A stretch of 64,000 nt of DNA from Lachnospiraceae bacterium (lineage in GTDB: Bacteria > Bacillota > Clostridia > Lachnospirales > Lachnospiraceae), in NCBI GenBank assembly GCA_016286035.1, contig JAEERY010000077.1:1-64000 (forward strand). Direction: 5' to 3'. The notes under the pieces are model-generated. The model worked only from the letters and a program-made list of their open reading frames with translations, ran no database searches and was not told the DNA's origin. This document shows positions 8,184 through 16,975 of the stretch, piece by piece. Both the position numbers and the translations under genes were made by a program. Position 1 is the stretch's first letter. Every line of letters starts with the position of its first letter.

Positions 8184-8926
8184 CTACTCTTATCCTCTGC
8201 AAAGGGCTCAACAAGAACTACAGCGATATTGTCTTTTCCGCCATTGTTATTGGCAGCCTTTACAAGGCTTTCAGCCTTCTCGACGATATCTCTCTGTCCC
8301 TGCATGATCATACGTATCTCCTCGTCCTCAATCATGTTGCTGAGTCCGTCGGAGCACATGAGTATGGTATCACCCTTGTTAAGTTTAACCTCAAAAAAGT
8401 CCACATCAACATCATCCAACGCCCCTATAGCCCTGGTTATGATGTTTTTGTCTGGATGGTTTCTCGCCATCTCTCTCTTGAGACCTCCCATTCTCACCAT
8501 CTCCTCAACAAGCGAGTGATCTCTGGTGATCTGTTTGATCTCTCTGTTATTGATAATGTACAGTCTGCTGTCGCCCACATTTGCCACGCAGAGTTTGTCT
8601 CCCTTTATAGTGGCTGCTACGACAGTCGTTCCCATACCGTTAAGTTCTGTTTCTTCTTCGGATTTTCTTCTGATAAGTGCGTTTGCACTCTTTATCGCCT
8701 TTTCCAATACAAAAACAGGCGATTCATCTTCAGACTTGCTTATCTCGTCTACTATGGTCTCTATGGTATATCTGGATGCATAATCCCCGGCGTTGTGACC
8801 GCCCATACCGTCTGCTACGAGAAAAAGATTCTCGAGATGACCAACCGGCATCTCTGATGTGTATACATAGTCCTGATTAAGTTTTCTTCTCTTACCGATA
8901 TCGGTTATCGAAAAAGTCTTAAGCAT
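8180..8926 (-). CDS. prpC: PP2C-family Ser/Thr phosphatase
   Basis: A 248-residue PPM/PP2C phosphatase that reverses PrkC phosphorylation. Metal-binding motifs are present: the N-terminal RKLNQDY, DGMGGHNAGDYAS, NVGDSRLY, SDGLSNMI and GGKDNIAVV near the C terminus. The start at 8926 is chosen because GGTGAG precedes it with short spacing; a GTG three codons upstream is the alternative. It overlaps prkC by 4 nt and follows rlmN after a 53-nt gap. Confidence 0.95.
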   Translation of the reverse strand: MLKTFSITDIGKRRKLNQDYVYTSEMPVGHLENLFLVADGMGGHNAGDYASRYTIETIVDEISKSEDESPVFVLEKAIKSANALIRRKSEEETELNGMGTTVVAATIKGDKLCVANVGDSRLYIINNREIKQITRDHSLVEEMVRMGGLKREMARNHPDKNIITRAIGALDDVDVDFFEVKLNKGDTILMCSDGLSNMIEDEEIRMIMQGQRDIVEKAESLVKAANNNGGKDNIAVVLVEPFAEDKSR

Positions 8927-8979
8927 ATTTCTCACCGTTTTATATATTAAGACGCAACAAAAGTAAGTTTACCGAAAAT

Positions 8980-10011
8980 CTACTCTTCAGTAAGCTTACG
9001 TCTTCTTAATTGTCCACAGGCACCGTCTATGTCCTGTCCCATTTCCCTTCTTATAGTAACATTTATTCCATTTTTTTCAAGTTTATTTTTAAATGCAATG
9101 ATCGCTTCCCTGCTCCCGCGCCTGAAATCACGCTCTTTTATGGGATTTACGGGTATCAGATTGACATGTGCCTTTACGCGTGAAGCAAGCTTTGTCAATC
9201 CCTCCAGGTCATCCGGCGTATCATTTACCCCTGCCACAAGACTGTATTCAAAGCTTATCCTTCTGCCTGTCTTTTCAAAATAATATGCACACGCCTCCAT
9301 CAGCTCTTCTATGGAATAGGTGTTTGCGATCGGCATCAGCTGTCTTCTTTTTTCATCGGTCACCGCATGAAGACTGAGCGCCAGAGTAAGAGTCAGTTTC
9401 TCATTGGCAAGCATCTTCATCTTAGGTACCAGTCCGCAGGTTGAGACCGTTATGTTCCTTCCGCTTATGTTCAGTCCATTCTCATCAGTCAAAAGCTTTA
9501 CAAACCTGATCAGATTGTCATAGTTATCGAGCGGTTCACCCATGCCCATAACGACAACATTCGATATCCTCTCGCCCGTATACCGCGATATCGCATATAT
9601 CTGATCAAGCATCTCCGAAGGCAGAAGATCTCTCTCGCATCCGTCTATCGTCGAAGCACAGAATCTGCATCCCATCCTGCATCCCACCTGACTTGATATG
9701 CAGACACTGTTACCGTGTTTGTATCTCATGAACACACTCTCGACATAGTTTTTGTCAGCAAGCTCAAAAAGAAATTTTATTGTACCGTCAAGAGCCGATT
9801 CCTGGGCTCTTTCAACTCTTAAAGAAGTAAACTCATACTCTGAAGCGAGTCTTTCTCTCAGATCCTTTGAAATATTAGTCATCTCATCAAACGATCTTAC
9901 GAGTTTGACATGCATCCAGTCATATACCTGACCTGCCCTGAATCTCTTCAGCTCTTTTTTGAGGAATTCCTCTTCAAGTTCTTCTTTTGTTAGTGATTTT
10001 ATGTCAACCAA
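8980..10011 (-). CDS. rlmN: Dual-specificity RNA methyltransferase RlmN
   Basis: A 343-residue radical-SAM enzyme making 2-methyladenosine in 23S rRNA A2503 and in tRNA A37. The radical-SAM triad CRMGCRFC is at about residue 115-122, with GMGEPLDNY as the SAM-binding element and the C-terminal catalytic Cys in DGACGQLRRR. The track-compatible start is TTG at 10011, inside the 3' end of rsmB (8-nt overlap), which fits the coupled rsmB-rlmN order in Firmicutes. The ribosome binding site is weak, so expression by coupling is likely. Confidence 0.95.
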   Translation of the reverse strand: MVDIKSLTKEELEEEFLKKELKRFRAGQVYDWMHVKLVRSFDEMTNISKDLRERLASEYEFTSLRVERAQESALDGTIKFLFELADKNYVESVFMRYKHGNSVCISSQVGCRMGCRFCASTIDGCERDLLPSEMLDQIYAISRYTGERISNVVVMGMGEPLDNYDNLIRFVKLLTDENGLNISGRNITVSTCGLVPKMKMLANEKLTLTLALSLHAVTDEKRRQLMPIANTYSIEELMEACAYYFEKTGRRISFEYSLVAGVNDTPDDLEGLTKLASRVKAHVNLIPVNPIKERDFRRGSREAIIAFKNKLEKNGINVTIRREMGQDIDGACGQLRRRKLTEE

Positions 10012-11290
10012 TTCTCTTGAGCCTCGCTATAAAGAATCCGTCATGATCCTCATCCGGAAATACAGTCTTAACAAATTCCTGTTCAAAGTGATGATTCTTT
10101 ACTATATATGCCACCTGATCCTCGTTCTCAGCTTTTCTTAACGTACATGTCGAATACATCAGTACGCCTCCGGGTTTAACATAGTGACACACATTGTCTA
10201 TTATCTTTCTCTGGAGTTCTACGATGGAATCCAGTCCGTCTTTCGATATATTGTTCTTGATATCGGGTTTCTTGCTTATGACTCCGAATCCCGAACACGG
10301 TACATCCGCGATAACAACATCTGCATAATCTTTTATACTCTCATCAGGATCCGTTGCATCCCATACCTTGACCGTTATGTTCTTTGCATTAAGTCTTTTT
10401 ATATTCTCTTCTATAAGAGATACTTTATACTCCGAGACATCTCTTGCCTCGACCTGTGCCCCCTTGCTCACCGCATGAAGGCATTTCCCTCCGGGAGCCG
10501 CACACACATCAAGTACGATATCGCCCTCTTTTATATGGGCATTTTCGCAGACAAGCATGCTCGAAGCATCCATTACCGTGTACAGTCCGCGCTTAAAACA
10601 GTCAAGTCTTTCAAGATCTCCCGTGTTTTTGAGTTCATAGGCATATGAAGGTTCCAAAAGGCATCTGAATTCTATGCCTTCTTTCTCCCACTCATCGAGT
10701 ATCTCATCTATATCGCTTTTATAAAGCTCTTCTCTTATCCTTACAGTAAGATGTCTTTCTTTCAGACTGTGTTCAAGTATATCCGCAGCTTTCTCGTCTC
10801 CGTAATCCTCTCTTAAGCTTTCAACAAGAAGTTCGTTTGCCGAATATCTGACACTGAGTTCATCGGACTTAAGGCAGTTTTCCTTTTCTCTTGAAACAGT
10901 TCTGAGCACGCCGTTTACAAATCCCGACAAAGATGAAAACTTGCGCTTTTTCGCAAGCTTTACAGCCTCATTGATCGCAGCGCTGTCAGGTACACGGTCC
11001 ATATAGAGTATCTGGTATACACTCATTCTGATAAGGCTTCTGATCAGAGGTTTCATCTTCTCCGCAGGAACTTTTGAATATGTGTTTATCACGTGATCGA
11101 TCGTGATCTCTCTTTCAAGGGTTCCCTCAAAGACTCTCTTTATAAATGCCTTGTCCTGTTCCTCAAGATAATTGTATTTGTCAAGTACATTCTTTAAAAG
11201 GATATGACTGAAGGTGTTGTTTCTGTTTACATCCATCAGCATCTCCAGTATCACTTCCCTAACATTTATCCTGTCACTCAAAACGATCAC
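10004..11290 (-). CDS. rsmB: 16S rRNA (cytosine-967-C5)-methyltransferase RsmB
   Basis: A 428-residue NusB-domain/methyltransferase fusion modifying C967 of 16S rRNA. The N-terminal roughly 145 residues are the NusB-like helical RNA-binding domain. The catalytic half shows DVCAAPGGKCLHA (SAM site), DVPCSGFGVISKKPDIK (motif IV with its Cys) and STCTLRKAENE (catalytic Cys). Translation begins at GTG 11290, overlapping the end of fmt by 17 nt; a TTG four codons into the frame is a possible alternative. It lies in the conserved fmt-rsmB-rlmN-prpC operon. Confidence 0.94.
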   Translation of the reverse strand: MIVLSDRINVREVILEMLMDVNRNNTFSHILLKNVLDKYNYLEEQDKAFIKRVFEGTLEREITIDHVINTYSKVPAEKMKPLIRSLIRMSVYQILYMDRVPDSAAINEAVKLAKKRKFSSLSGFVNGVLRTVSREKENCLKSDELSVRYSANELLVESLREDYGDEKAADILEHSLKERHLTVRIREELYKSDIDEILDEWEKEGIEFRCLLEPSYAYELKNTGDLERLDCFKRGLYTVMDASSMLVCENAHIKEGDIVLDVCAAPGGKCLHAVSKGAQVEARDVSEYKVSLIEENIKRLNAKNITVKVWDATDPDESIKDYADVVIADVPCSGFGVISKKPDIKNNISKDGLDSIVELQRKIIDNVCHYVKPGGVLMYSTCTLRKAENEDQVAYIVKNHHFEQEFVKTVFPDEDHDGFFIARLKRIG

Positions 11291-12200
11291 CCGCTAAAAT
11301 CTTATAACCTAAAAGGAATGCACCTGTTTCCATGCGTTTTTTCCCTTCAAGCTGTAATTCGAATATCTCAAGAGCTCCCTTGCCGCATGCTACCGTGAAG
11401 CTGTTCTTCTTCACATCGATAACGCTTCCGGGATTCTCATAAACTTCTTTTATCGCCTTTGCTCTCCATATCTTAAGCTGCTTGCCGTCAAGTGTTGTAT
11501 ATGCAGACGGCCACGGATTCAGTCCTCTCACATATCTTTCTATGACAGCGGCATCATTAGCCCAGTCGATCTTTCCCATATCCTTTTTGATCTTGCCGCA
11601 CTTGGTGGCCTTGGTCTCATCCTGGAGCACAGGATTGACTTCTCCTCTGCTTATAAGATCAAGGGTCTCAACTATAAGCTCGGCTCCCATATGGGAAAGC
11701 TTTTCAAACAGGCTTCCGCCCGTCTCGTCATCGGCTATCTCATATTCCTTCTGTGTAAGGATGGCTCCCGTATCCACTCCGATGTTCATCTGCTGGATAG
11801 TTACGCCTGTTACCTTCTCACCATCAAGTATTGCCTGCTGTATGGGTGCCGCGCCTCTGTATTTGGGCAGCAGGGATGCATGTATATTGACGCATCCGTA
11901 TCTGGGTATATCGAGTATCTCCTGAGAGACGATCTGTCCGAAAGCGGCAACAACATATATATCCGCATCATATCTTTTCAGATATTCGACATTTTCTTCT
12001 TCTCTTATTTTTGCCGGCTGAAATACCGGTATATCATGTTTTATCGCACATGCCTTTACCTCTGACATCTGAAGCTGTCCGCTTCTGCCCTTCGGCTTGT
12101 CGGGCTGTGTGACAACAAGTACTATATCATGTCCCGCTTTTATAAGTGCCTCAAGTGCTGTTTCGGCAAAGTCGGGGGTTCCCATGAAAACGATACGCAT
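11274..12200 (-). CDS. fmt: Methionyl-tRNA formyltransferase
   Basis: A 308-residue enzyme that formylates initiator Met-tRNA. It starts MRIVFMGTPDFAETAL. The catalytic region is HASLLPKYRGAAPIQQAIL with Asn-His-Asp residues placed as in the family (NIHASLL and the later IGVDTG). A C-terminal OB-like tRNA-binding domain starts near residue 205 (GLNPWPSAYTTLDGKQLKIW). It is 11 nt downstream of def, the normal priA-def-fmt-rsmB arrangement, and supplies the substrate for the deformylase. Confidence 0.96.
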   Translation of the reverse strand: MRIVFMGTPDFAETALEALIKAGHDIVLVVTQPDKPKGRSGQLQMSEVKACAIKHDIPVFQPAKIREEENVEYLKRYDADIYVVAAFGQIVSQEILDIPRYGCVNIHASLLPKYRGAAPIQQAILDGEKVTGVTIQQMNIGVDTGAILTQKEYEIADDETGGSLFEKLSHMGAELIVETLDLISRGEVNPVLQDETKATKCGKIKKDMGKIDWANDAAVIERYVRGLNPWPSAYTTLDGKQLKIWRAKAIKEVYENPGSVIDVKKNSFTVACGKGALEIFELQLEGKKRMETGAFLLGYKILAGDRFE

Positions 12201-12211
12201 ATCTGTCCTCT

Positions 12212-12703
12212 CTATTCTTCCTCTTCTTTATCCTCGTTCTCTTCACCAACGTTTCTGATCTCACCGATGACCTTCTCCGAATACAGATGACCGTCAAGAT
12301 GATCGATCTCATGGAGCAGTGCTCTTGCAAGAAGCTCTGTTCCCTCTATTATCTGCTTCTCCATGTTCTCATCATAGTATTCAACCTTGACATAGTTTGG
12401 TCTTGTAACATCACCGCATTTCCCGGGAAGGCTCAAACATCCTTCGGAACCTGTCTGCTCACCGCTCGTTTCAAGCACTCTGGGATTGATCAGAAGTATC
12501 GGATCCTCATAGGTCACATCGATGACACAGATCCTTTTTAGGACACCGACCTGCGGAGCAGCGAGTCCTACTCCGTTCGCATCATACATGGTCTCAAACA
12601 TATCGTCTATCAGTTCCATCGTACGCGGTGTTACTTCTCTTACTTCCTTACATACTTTCTCAAGAACGGGATCACCGAACATTCTTATATTTCTTATAGC
12701 CAC
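12212..12703 (-). CDS. def: Peptide deformylase
   Basis: A 163-residue canonical deformylase with all three metal/catalytic motifs intact: GVGLAAPQVG, EGCLSLPG and HEIDHLDG. The last 15 residues are Glu/Asp-rich. It starts at GTG 12703 behind a GGGG-containing ribosome binding site. This is the housekeeping copy; the divergent paralogue at 0.3-0.7 kb has lost the Gln of the first motif. Confidence 0.96.
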   Translation of the reverse strand: MAIRNIRMFGDPVLEKVCKEVREVTPRTMELIDDMFETMYDANGVGLAAPQVGVLKRICVIDVTYEDPILLINPRVLETSGEQTGSEGCLSLPGKCGDVTRPNYVKVEYYDENMEKQIIEGTELLARALLHEIDHLDGHLYSEKVIGEIRNVGEENEDKEEEE

Positions 12704-12733
12704 AACATTACCCCTTTCTGACTACTGTCTGCA

Positions 12734-14950
12734 TCAGATCGGATTCATAGGATTGAAGTCAAAAAATACCTGAATATTGCTTAAGGGATTTATGCCTTCC
12801 TCCAGTTCATCCTTGCATCTGATAAGTAAATTTGAGTCACTGCTCTTTATATAAAATACAAATCTGTATATATCATTTATTCTTCCTATCCCTGCTTTAC
12901 CCGGTCCTATGACCGATACATCGGGATCGTTTTTAATGATATAGTCCGCCATTGCCTCACAGGTTTTTCCCGCTAGGTTCTTATCGGAAGATGTGACCAT
13001 TACTGCAAGTATGTCACATGCGGGAGGATATCCCGCCAGCTGCCTGTAGAGTATCTCTTCCTCATAAAACGCTTTATAGTCCTGTGCCGCCGAACATACT
13101 ATGGCATAATTGTCCGGCTGATATGTCTGAATAATCGTCTCTCCGCTCTTGTCTCCTCGCCCCGCTCTTCCGCATGCCTGTGTTATGAGCTGGAACGTTC
13201 TTTCTCCTGCCCTGTAATCATTGAGAGCAAGCGACATATCCGCTGCCACTATCCCGACAAGTGTAACATCTGGAAAGTCATGGCCTTTGACGATCATCTG
13301 TGTCCCTATAAGGACGTTTGTCTTCTTTTCAAGGAAGTCCTCAAGGATCTTTTCAAGGCTCCCTTTCTGTCTGGTCGTATCCGCATCAAGTCTTGAAGTA
13401 GATGCTTCCGGAAAGAGCTTTTTTACCTCTTGTTCTATCTGCTCCGTACCAGCCTTGAAACCAAGCAGATATTTTGATCCGCATTTGGGACATACCTTAT
13501 GTCTTTTCTCTTCATATCCGCAGTAATGACATACCAGTTTTCCCGTTGAAAGATGCTCCGATAAGGAAACATCACAATGAGGACACCTCATTACAACCCC
13601 GCATGAACGGCATGAGACAAAGCCTGCATATCCGCGTCTGTTTAAAAAGAGCATCACCTGCTCGTTCTTATCAAGCCTGTCTTTGATACCGCGCTTTAGT
13701 GCATTGCTGAAGATGGACTTGTTTCCCTCTTTTAATTCCTCCCTCATATCTACTATCAGCGTTTTGGAAAGCTCAGCTCCCGTGGCTCTCTTTTCCATGG
13801 TCCAGAGTCTGTATTCACCCTGTATCGCCCTGTGATACGATTCTATGGAAGGTGTCGCACTTCCAAGCACCACACTCGCATTATGAAGCTCAGCAAGCTT
13901 TAATGCAACTTCTCTTGCATGATATCTGGGCATGCTCTCTGATTTGTAGGAATTCTCATGCTCCTCATCTATGACTATAAGCCCTATATCAGGAAAAGGG
14001 GTGAAAAGAGCCGATCGGGGGCCGATGATCACATCGATCTCACCTCGTTTTGCTCTCTCGCACTGATCATACTTCTCGCCTGCCGATAACGAGGAATTAA
14101 GTACGGATACCCTCTCTCTGAAGTAATGATAAAACCTCTTTAGAGTCTGATATGTAAGCGCTATCTCAGGTATCAGAACGACTACCTGGCGTTTTCTTTT
14201 AACAACTTCTTTTATGAGGCTAATGTATGTAACGGTCTTTCCGCTTCCCGTAACACCGTGGAGCAGGTAAGTTTTATGGATATCATTATCGATATCCTCT
14301 TTAAACTCATTAAGGATACCAAGCTGCGTATCATTAAGGACTATATCCTGTTCACTGCTCTTGTTTATGACTACGGGATTTCTGAAATAGTTCTCGGATA
14401 CTATCTTTATTATCCCGCTTCTTTCAAGTCCCGAAAGAGTTGCCGAAGAAACCCCGAGCTTACCGGTAACAAGACTGTGATCAAGCACCTCTTCTTCAAG
14501 CAGTTCCTTAAGAAGCCTTACCTTCGCGGACTGTTTTTTTCTGAGTGCCTGCGAATATGCATCAGTCAGCACATCCTGGTCACATGCTGCCTCAATGGTC
14601 TTCTTCTCTTTTGGTTTATATGCCTTCTTTATCGGAAGTACGGTCTTTAATGCGGTATTCATGGTCGATCCGTACTGTTCCTTTATGAATGCCGCAAGTT
14701 CTATCAGTCTTCCCTGTGTTGCAGACTGTTCCACCACTATATCGGTGATATCCTTTATCTGAACACCCTTTATGTTTGTATTAGACGTTATCTCCAGTAT
14801 GTATCCCTGGATCAGCCTGTTGCTCTTCCCGAAAGGAACCGTCACCCTTGTTCCGGGATGACATCCTTTAACAAGTCTGTCAGGTATATGATATGTAAAA
14901 GGACGGTCGAGGCTTTCAACACTTATGTCTATTATTACTTTGGCATACAT
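12734..14950 (-). CDS. priA: Primosomal replication-restart helicase PriA
   Basis: A 738-residue superfamily-2 DNA helicase that reloads replisomes at stalled forks. It has an N-terminal DNA-binding domain (YAKVIIDISVESLDRPFTY), Walker A GVTGSGKT near residue 235, DEEH (Walker B), and eight zinc-binding Cys in four CxxC pairs (CRSC, CPHC, CHYC, CPKC) about residues 450-490. GRAGRG is helicase motif VI. The start is preceded by GGAGG. It heads the def-fmt-rsmB cluster. Confidence 0.96.
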   Translation of the reverse strand: MYAKVIIDISVESLDRPFTYHIPDRLVKGCHPGTRVTVPFGKSNRLIQGYILEITSNTNIKGVQIKDITDIVVEQSATQGRLIELAAFIKEQYGSTMNTALKTVLPIKKAYKPKEKKTIEAACDQDVLTDAYSQALRKKQSAKVRLLKELLEEEVLDHSLVTGKLGVSSATLSGLERSGIIKIVSENYFRNPVVINKSSEQDIVLNDTQLGILNEFKEDIDNDIHKTYLLHGVTGSGKTVTYISLIKEVVKRKRQVVVLIPEIALTYQTLKRFYHYFRERVSVLNSSLSAGEKYDQCERAKRGEIDVIIGPRSALFTPFPDIGLIVIDEEHENSYKSESMPRYHAREVALKLAELHNASVVLGSATPSIESYHRAIQGEYRLWTMEKRATGAELSKTLIVDMREELKEGNKSIFSNALKRGIKDRLDKNEQVMLFLNRRGYAGFVSCRSCGVVMRCPHCDVSLSEHLSTGKLVCHYCGYEEKRHKVCPKCGSKYLLGFKAGTEQIEQEVKKLFPEASTSRLDADTTRQKGSLEKILEDFLEKKTNVLIGTQMIVKGHDFPDVTLVGIVAADMSLALNDYRAGERTFQLITQACGRAGRGDKSGETIIQTYQPDNYAIVCSAAQDYKAFYEEEILYRQLAGYPPACDILAVMVTSSDKNLAGKTCEAMADYIIKNDPDVSVIGPGKAGIGRINDIYRFVFYIKSSDSNLLIRCKDELEEGINPLSNIQVFFDFNPMNPI

Positions 14951-15021
14951 GACAAAACCTCCTTAAAAATCATATCAATATAGTATAGCATATTCGTTAC
15001 CTTTGGCAAAGAAGCATAACA

Positions 15022-15050
15022 AAAACGCCAGAGTAAAACCCTGGCGTTTT
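15022..15050. terminator. Bidirectional-looking intrinsic terminator after recJ
   Basis: A perfect 10-bp stem AAAACGCCAG/CTGGCGTTTT with a 9-nt loop, flanked by A-run and T-run. It lies between recJ and priA, so on the minus strand it would end the recJ transcript. Just beyond it (15068-15090) is a second small hairpin, AGATAGT/ACTATCT, without a T-run; the rest of the 14951-15157 gap shows no gene. Confidence 0.8.
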
Positions 15051-15157
15051 CGTTTCTTATGAGGGGGAGATAGTGAACTCTCAACTATCTGTAATGCTAA
15101 TATATCAGTAAATTGTGTTCATTCTGTGTTCGTTTTATAAACTTTTCTTTATAAAGC

Positions 15158-16918
15158 CTATCTGTAATCCCCTATGACAAACTGAAGATTTTTCCTTCCC
15201 ATATATTCATTTATCGACGGATAATATATAACATCCATAAGGATCCCGTTTGCCTTGGAGTTAAAAAGCTTTTCTGAGGTCTTTTCACCGTATTTTGCAT
15301 CAATGGCTTTTAACATCTTTTCCGAGTTTCTGAACAGGACCAGTTCGACATTGACTCCGTCCGGAGTACGCGCATTGAACTTTGCCATATCTGAAGTCTT
15401 CCCCATCAGCTTGCATGATATGAGCTCAACATCCTTCTGGGCAAATACAGGCTTTTCATTTCCCTGCCCCCAGGGTTCTAAAACAGAAAGCTGTTCAACA
15501 AGCTTTTCCGTAACGTAGCTCATGGGCATCGGTACGTCTATTACGATATTCTCCTCATAATCCCCATCGGTAAGCTCACATGTCTCGTTTATCCTTTTCT
15601 TAAACTCTTCTATCCTGTTTTTTTCAATTGAGAATCCCGCAGCCATGGCATGTCCGCCGAATTTGGTGAACACATCGCCTATCTTTGACATGGCTTCATA
15701 TATATGATAAGCGGGTATGCTCCTAGCGGATCCTTTGCAGCCTTCCTCACCGTCTGTTATAACGAAAACAGGCTTGTTATACTTCTCTTTGAGCCTTCCG
15801 GCGACTATCCCCGCAAGACTCTCATGAAGATCAGGTACATATACGACCATGACCCTGTCTTTATCAACTTTGTTTTCCGCTATATGATATTCGGCCATCA
15901 AAGTTCCTTTAACGGTCAGCTCTTTCCTGTTCTCGTTGAATTTCTTGAGCCTGTTTGCTATTACGATCGCATCCTCTATGTTGTTGCATTTTAAAAGGTC
16001 GAGGGAAAGATTCGCACTGTCAAGTCTCCCCGTAGCATTTATACACGGTCCTAGGATGAATCCGATAGCATAGGCACTAATTGCCTTTCCTTCAAGATCG
16101 CATACCCTTACAAGAGCTCTCATTCCCGTATTAAGGCTCTTTGACAGGTTCTTTAAGGTATTCTTTACCATGACCCTGTTCTCATCTTTAAGTTCCATCA
16201 CATCGCATACGGTCGCAAAGCCTGCCAGTTCTTTAAGCTCATCCAGCCTGCTTAAGTCCTCACCCAGCGCATCAAACAGCGCTTCTATCACTCTGAGAGC
16301 CACTACGGCTCCGCATATATTCTTATACGGGTACTGACAGTCTTCCTGTTTCGGGTCGACTATCGCGGGTACACTGGGAAGTATGTACTCCCTCTTTCCG
16401 TTCTCCTCTTTAAAAGGGATCTCATGATGATCCGTTATCACACAGGTCATGCCGTATTCAAGGGCATGATCAAACGCATCAACGGCAGCTATCCCGTTGT
16501 CACAGGTTATGATGGTATCTATACCGTCAGCGAACGCCTCATCTATAAGGCTCTCGCTTATCCCGTATCCGTCCTTAACTCTGTGAGGTATGACGGTATC
16601 GACATCGGCATTGCATACTGTAAGACCTTTCCATAGAATGTAGGTTGACATAATTCCGTCAACGTCATAATCACCTATTATTCTGATCTTTGCGCCTTCA
16701 TCGATCTTTTCAAGTATTATGTCAACCGCCTTGTCAATATCTTTTAAAGACTCATAACTGTGTATCGACTCATCACCGCCATACAGAAAGCTCTTCATCT
16801 GCTTAGCATCCGTAAGTCCCCTGTTGCGCATGATCCTTACGACCACCTGGTCTATCCCCAGCTGGTCTCCTATCTGTTTGAAATCACATTTTTTACCCGC
16901 AACCATCCAATTTGCCAT
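15158..16918 (-). CDS. recJ: Single-stranded-DNA-specific exonuclease RecJ
   Basis: A 586-residue DHH-family 5'-3' exonuclease. Motifs: IIGDYDVDGIMSTYILW (DYDVDG, motif I), TCDNGI, ITDHHEIP (DHH) and VDPKQ in the catalytic domain; NATGRLDSANL and GGHAMAAGFS in the DHHA1 domain near residue 430; and an OB-fold region at the C terminus. The start at 16918 is chosen because AAAGGTGA precedes it; an in-frame ATG 13 codons further up would begin inside the secDF terminator. It follows secDF with a terminator in between (see 16935-16962). Confidence 0.93.
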   Translation of the reverse strand: MANWMVAGKKCDFKQIGDQLGIDQVVVRIMRNRGLTDAKQMKSFLYGGDESIHSYESLKDIDKAVDIILEKIDEGAKIRIIGDYDVDGIMSTYILWKGLTVCNADVDTVIPHRVKDGYGISESLIDEAFADGIDTIITCDNGIAAVDAFDHALEYGMTCVITDHHEIPFKEENGKREYILPSVPAIVDPKQEDCQYPYKNICGAVVALRVIEALFDALGEDLSRLDELKELAGFATVCDVMELKDENRVMVKNTLKNLSKSLNTGMRALVRVCDLEGKAISAYAIGFILGPCINATGRLDSANLSLDLLKCNNIEDAIVIANRLKKFNENRKELTVKGTLMAEYHIAENKVDKDRVMVVYVPDLHESLAGIVAGRLKEKYNKPVFVITDGEEGCKGSARSIPAYHIYEAMSKIGDVFTKFGGHAMAAGFSIEKNRIEEFKKRINETCELTDGDYEENIVIDVPMPMSYVTEKLVEQLSVLEPWGQGNEKPVFAQKDVELISCKLMGKTSDMAKFNARTPDGVNVELVLFRNSEKMLKAIDAKYGEKTSEKLFNSKANGILMDVIYYPSINEYMGRKNLQFVIGDYR

Positions 16919-16934
16919 ATTTTCACCTTTAAAA

Positions 16935-16962
16935 AAAGGATGAGCAAACAAGCTCATCCTTT
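16935..16962 (-). terminator. Intrinsic terminator between secDF and recJ
   Basis: On the minus strand an 11-bp perfect stem (AAAGGATGAGC/GCTCATCCTTT, 6-nt loop) runs directly into seven T residues and then, within 5 nt, the recJ ribosome binding site. It is a strong terminator by sequence. recJ must therefore rely on read-through or on a promoter inside secDF. Confidence 0.9.
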
Positions 16963-16975
16963 AATCATCTGATAA

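Noticed and set aside
8162..8857. Plus-strand 231-codon frame opposite prpC
   Set aside because: Antisense to a well-supported PP2C phosphatase; no recognisable domain and no ribosome binding site.
15061..15157. Possible attachment site or integrase remnant between recJ and priA
   Set aside because: Only a small hairpin and a short TGTGTTC direct repeat are visible; no integrase fragment, tRNA or duplicated flank supports integration.
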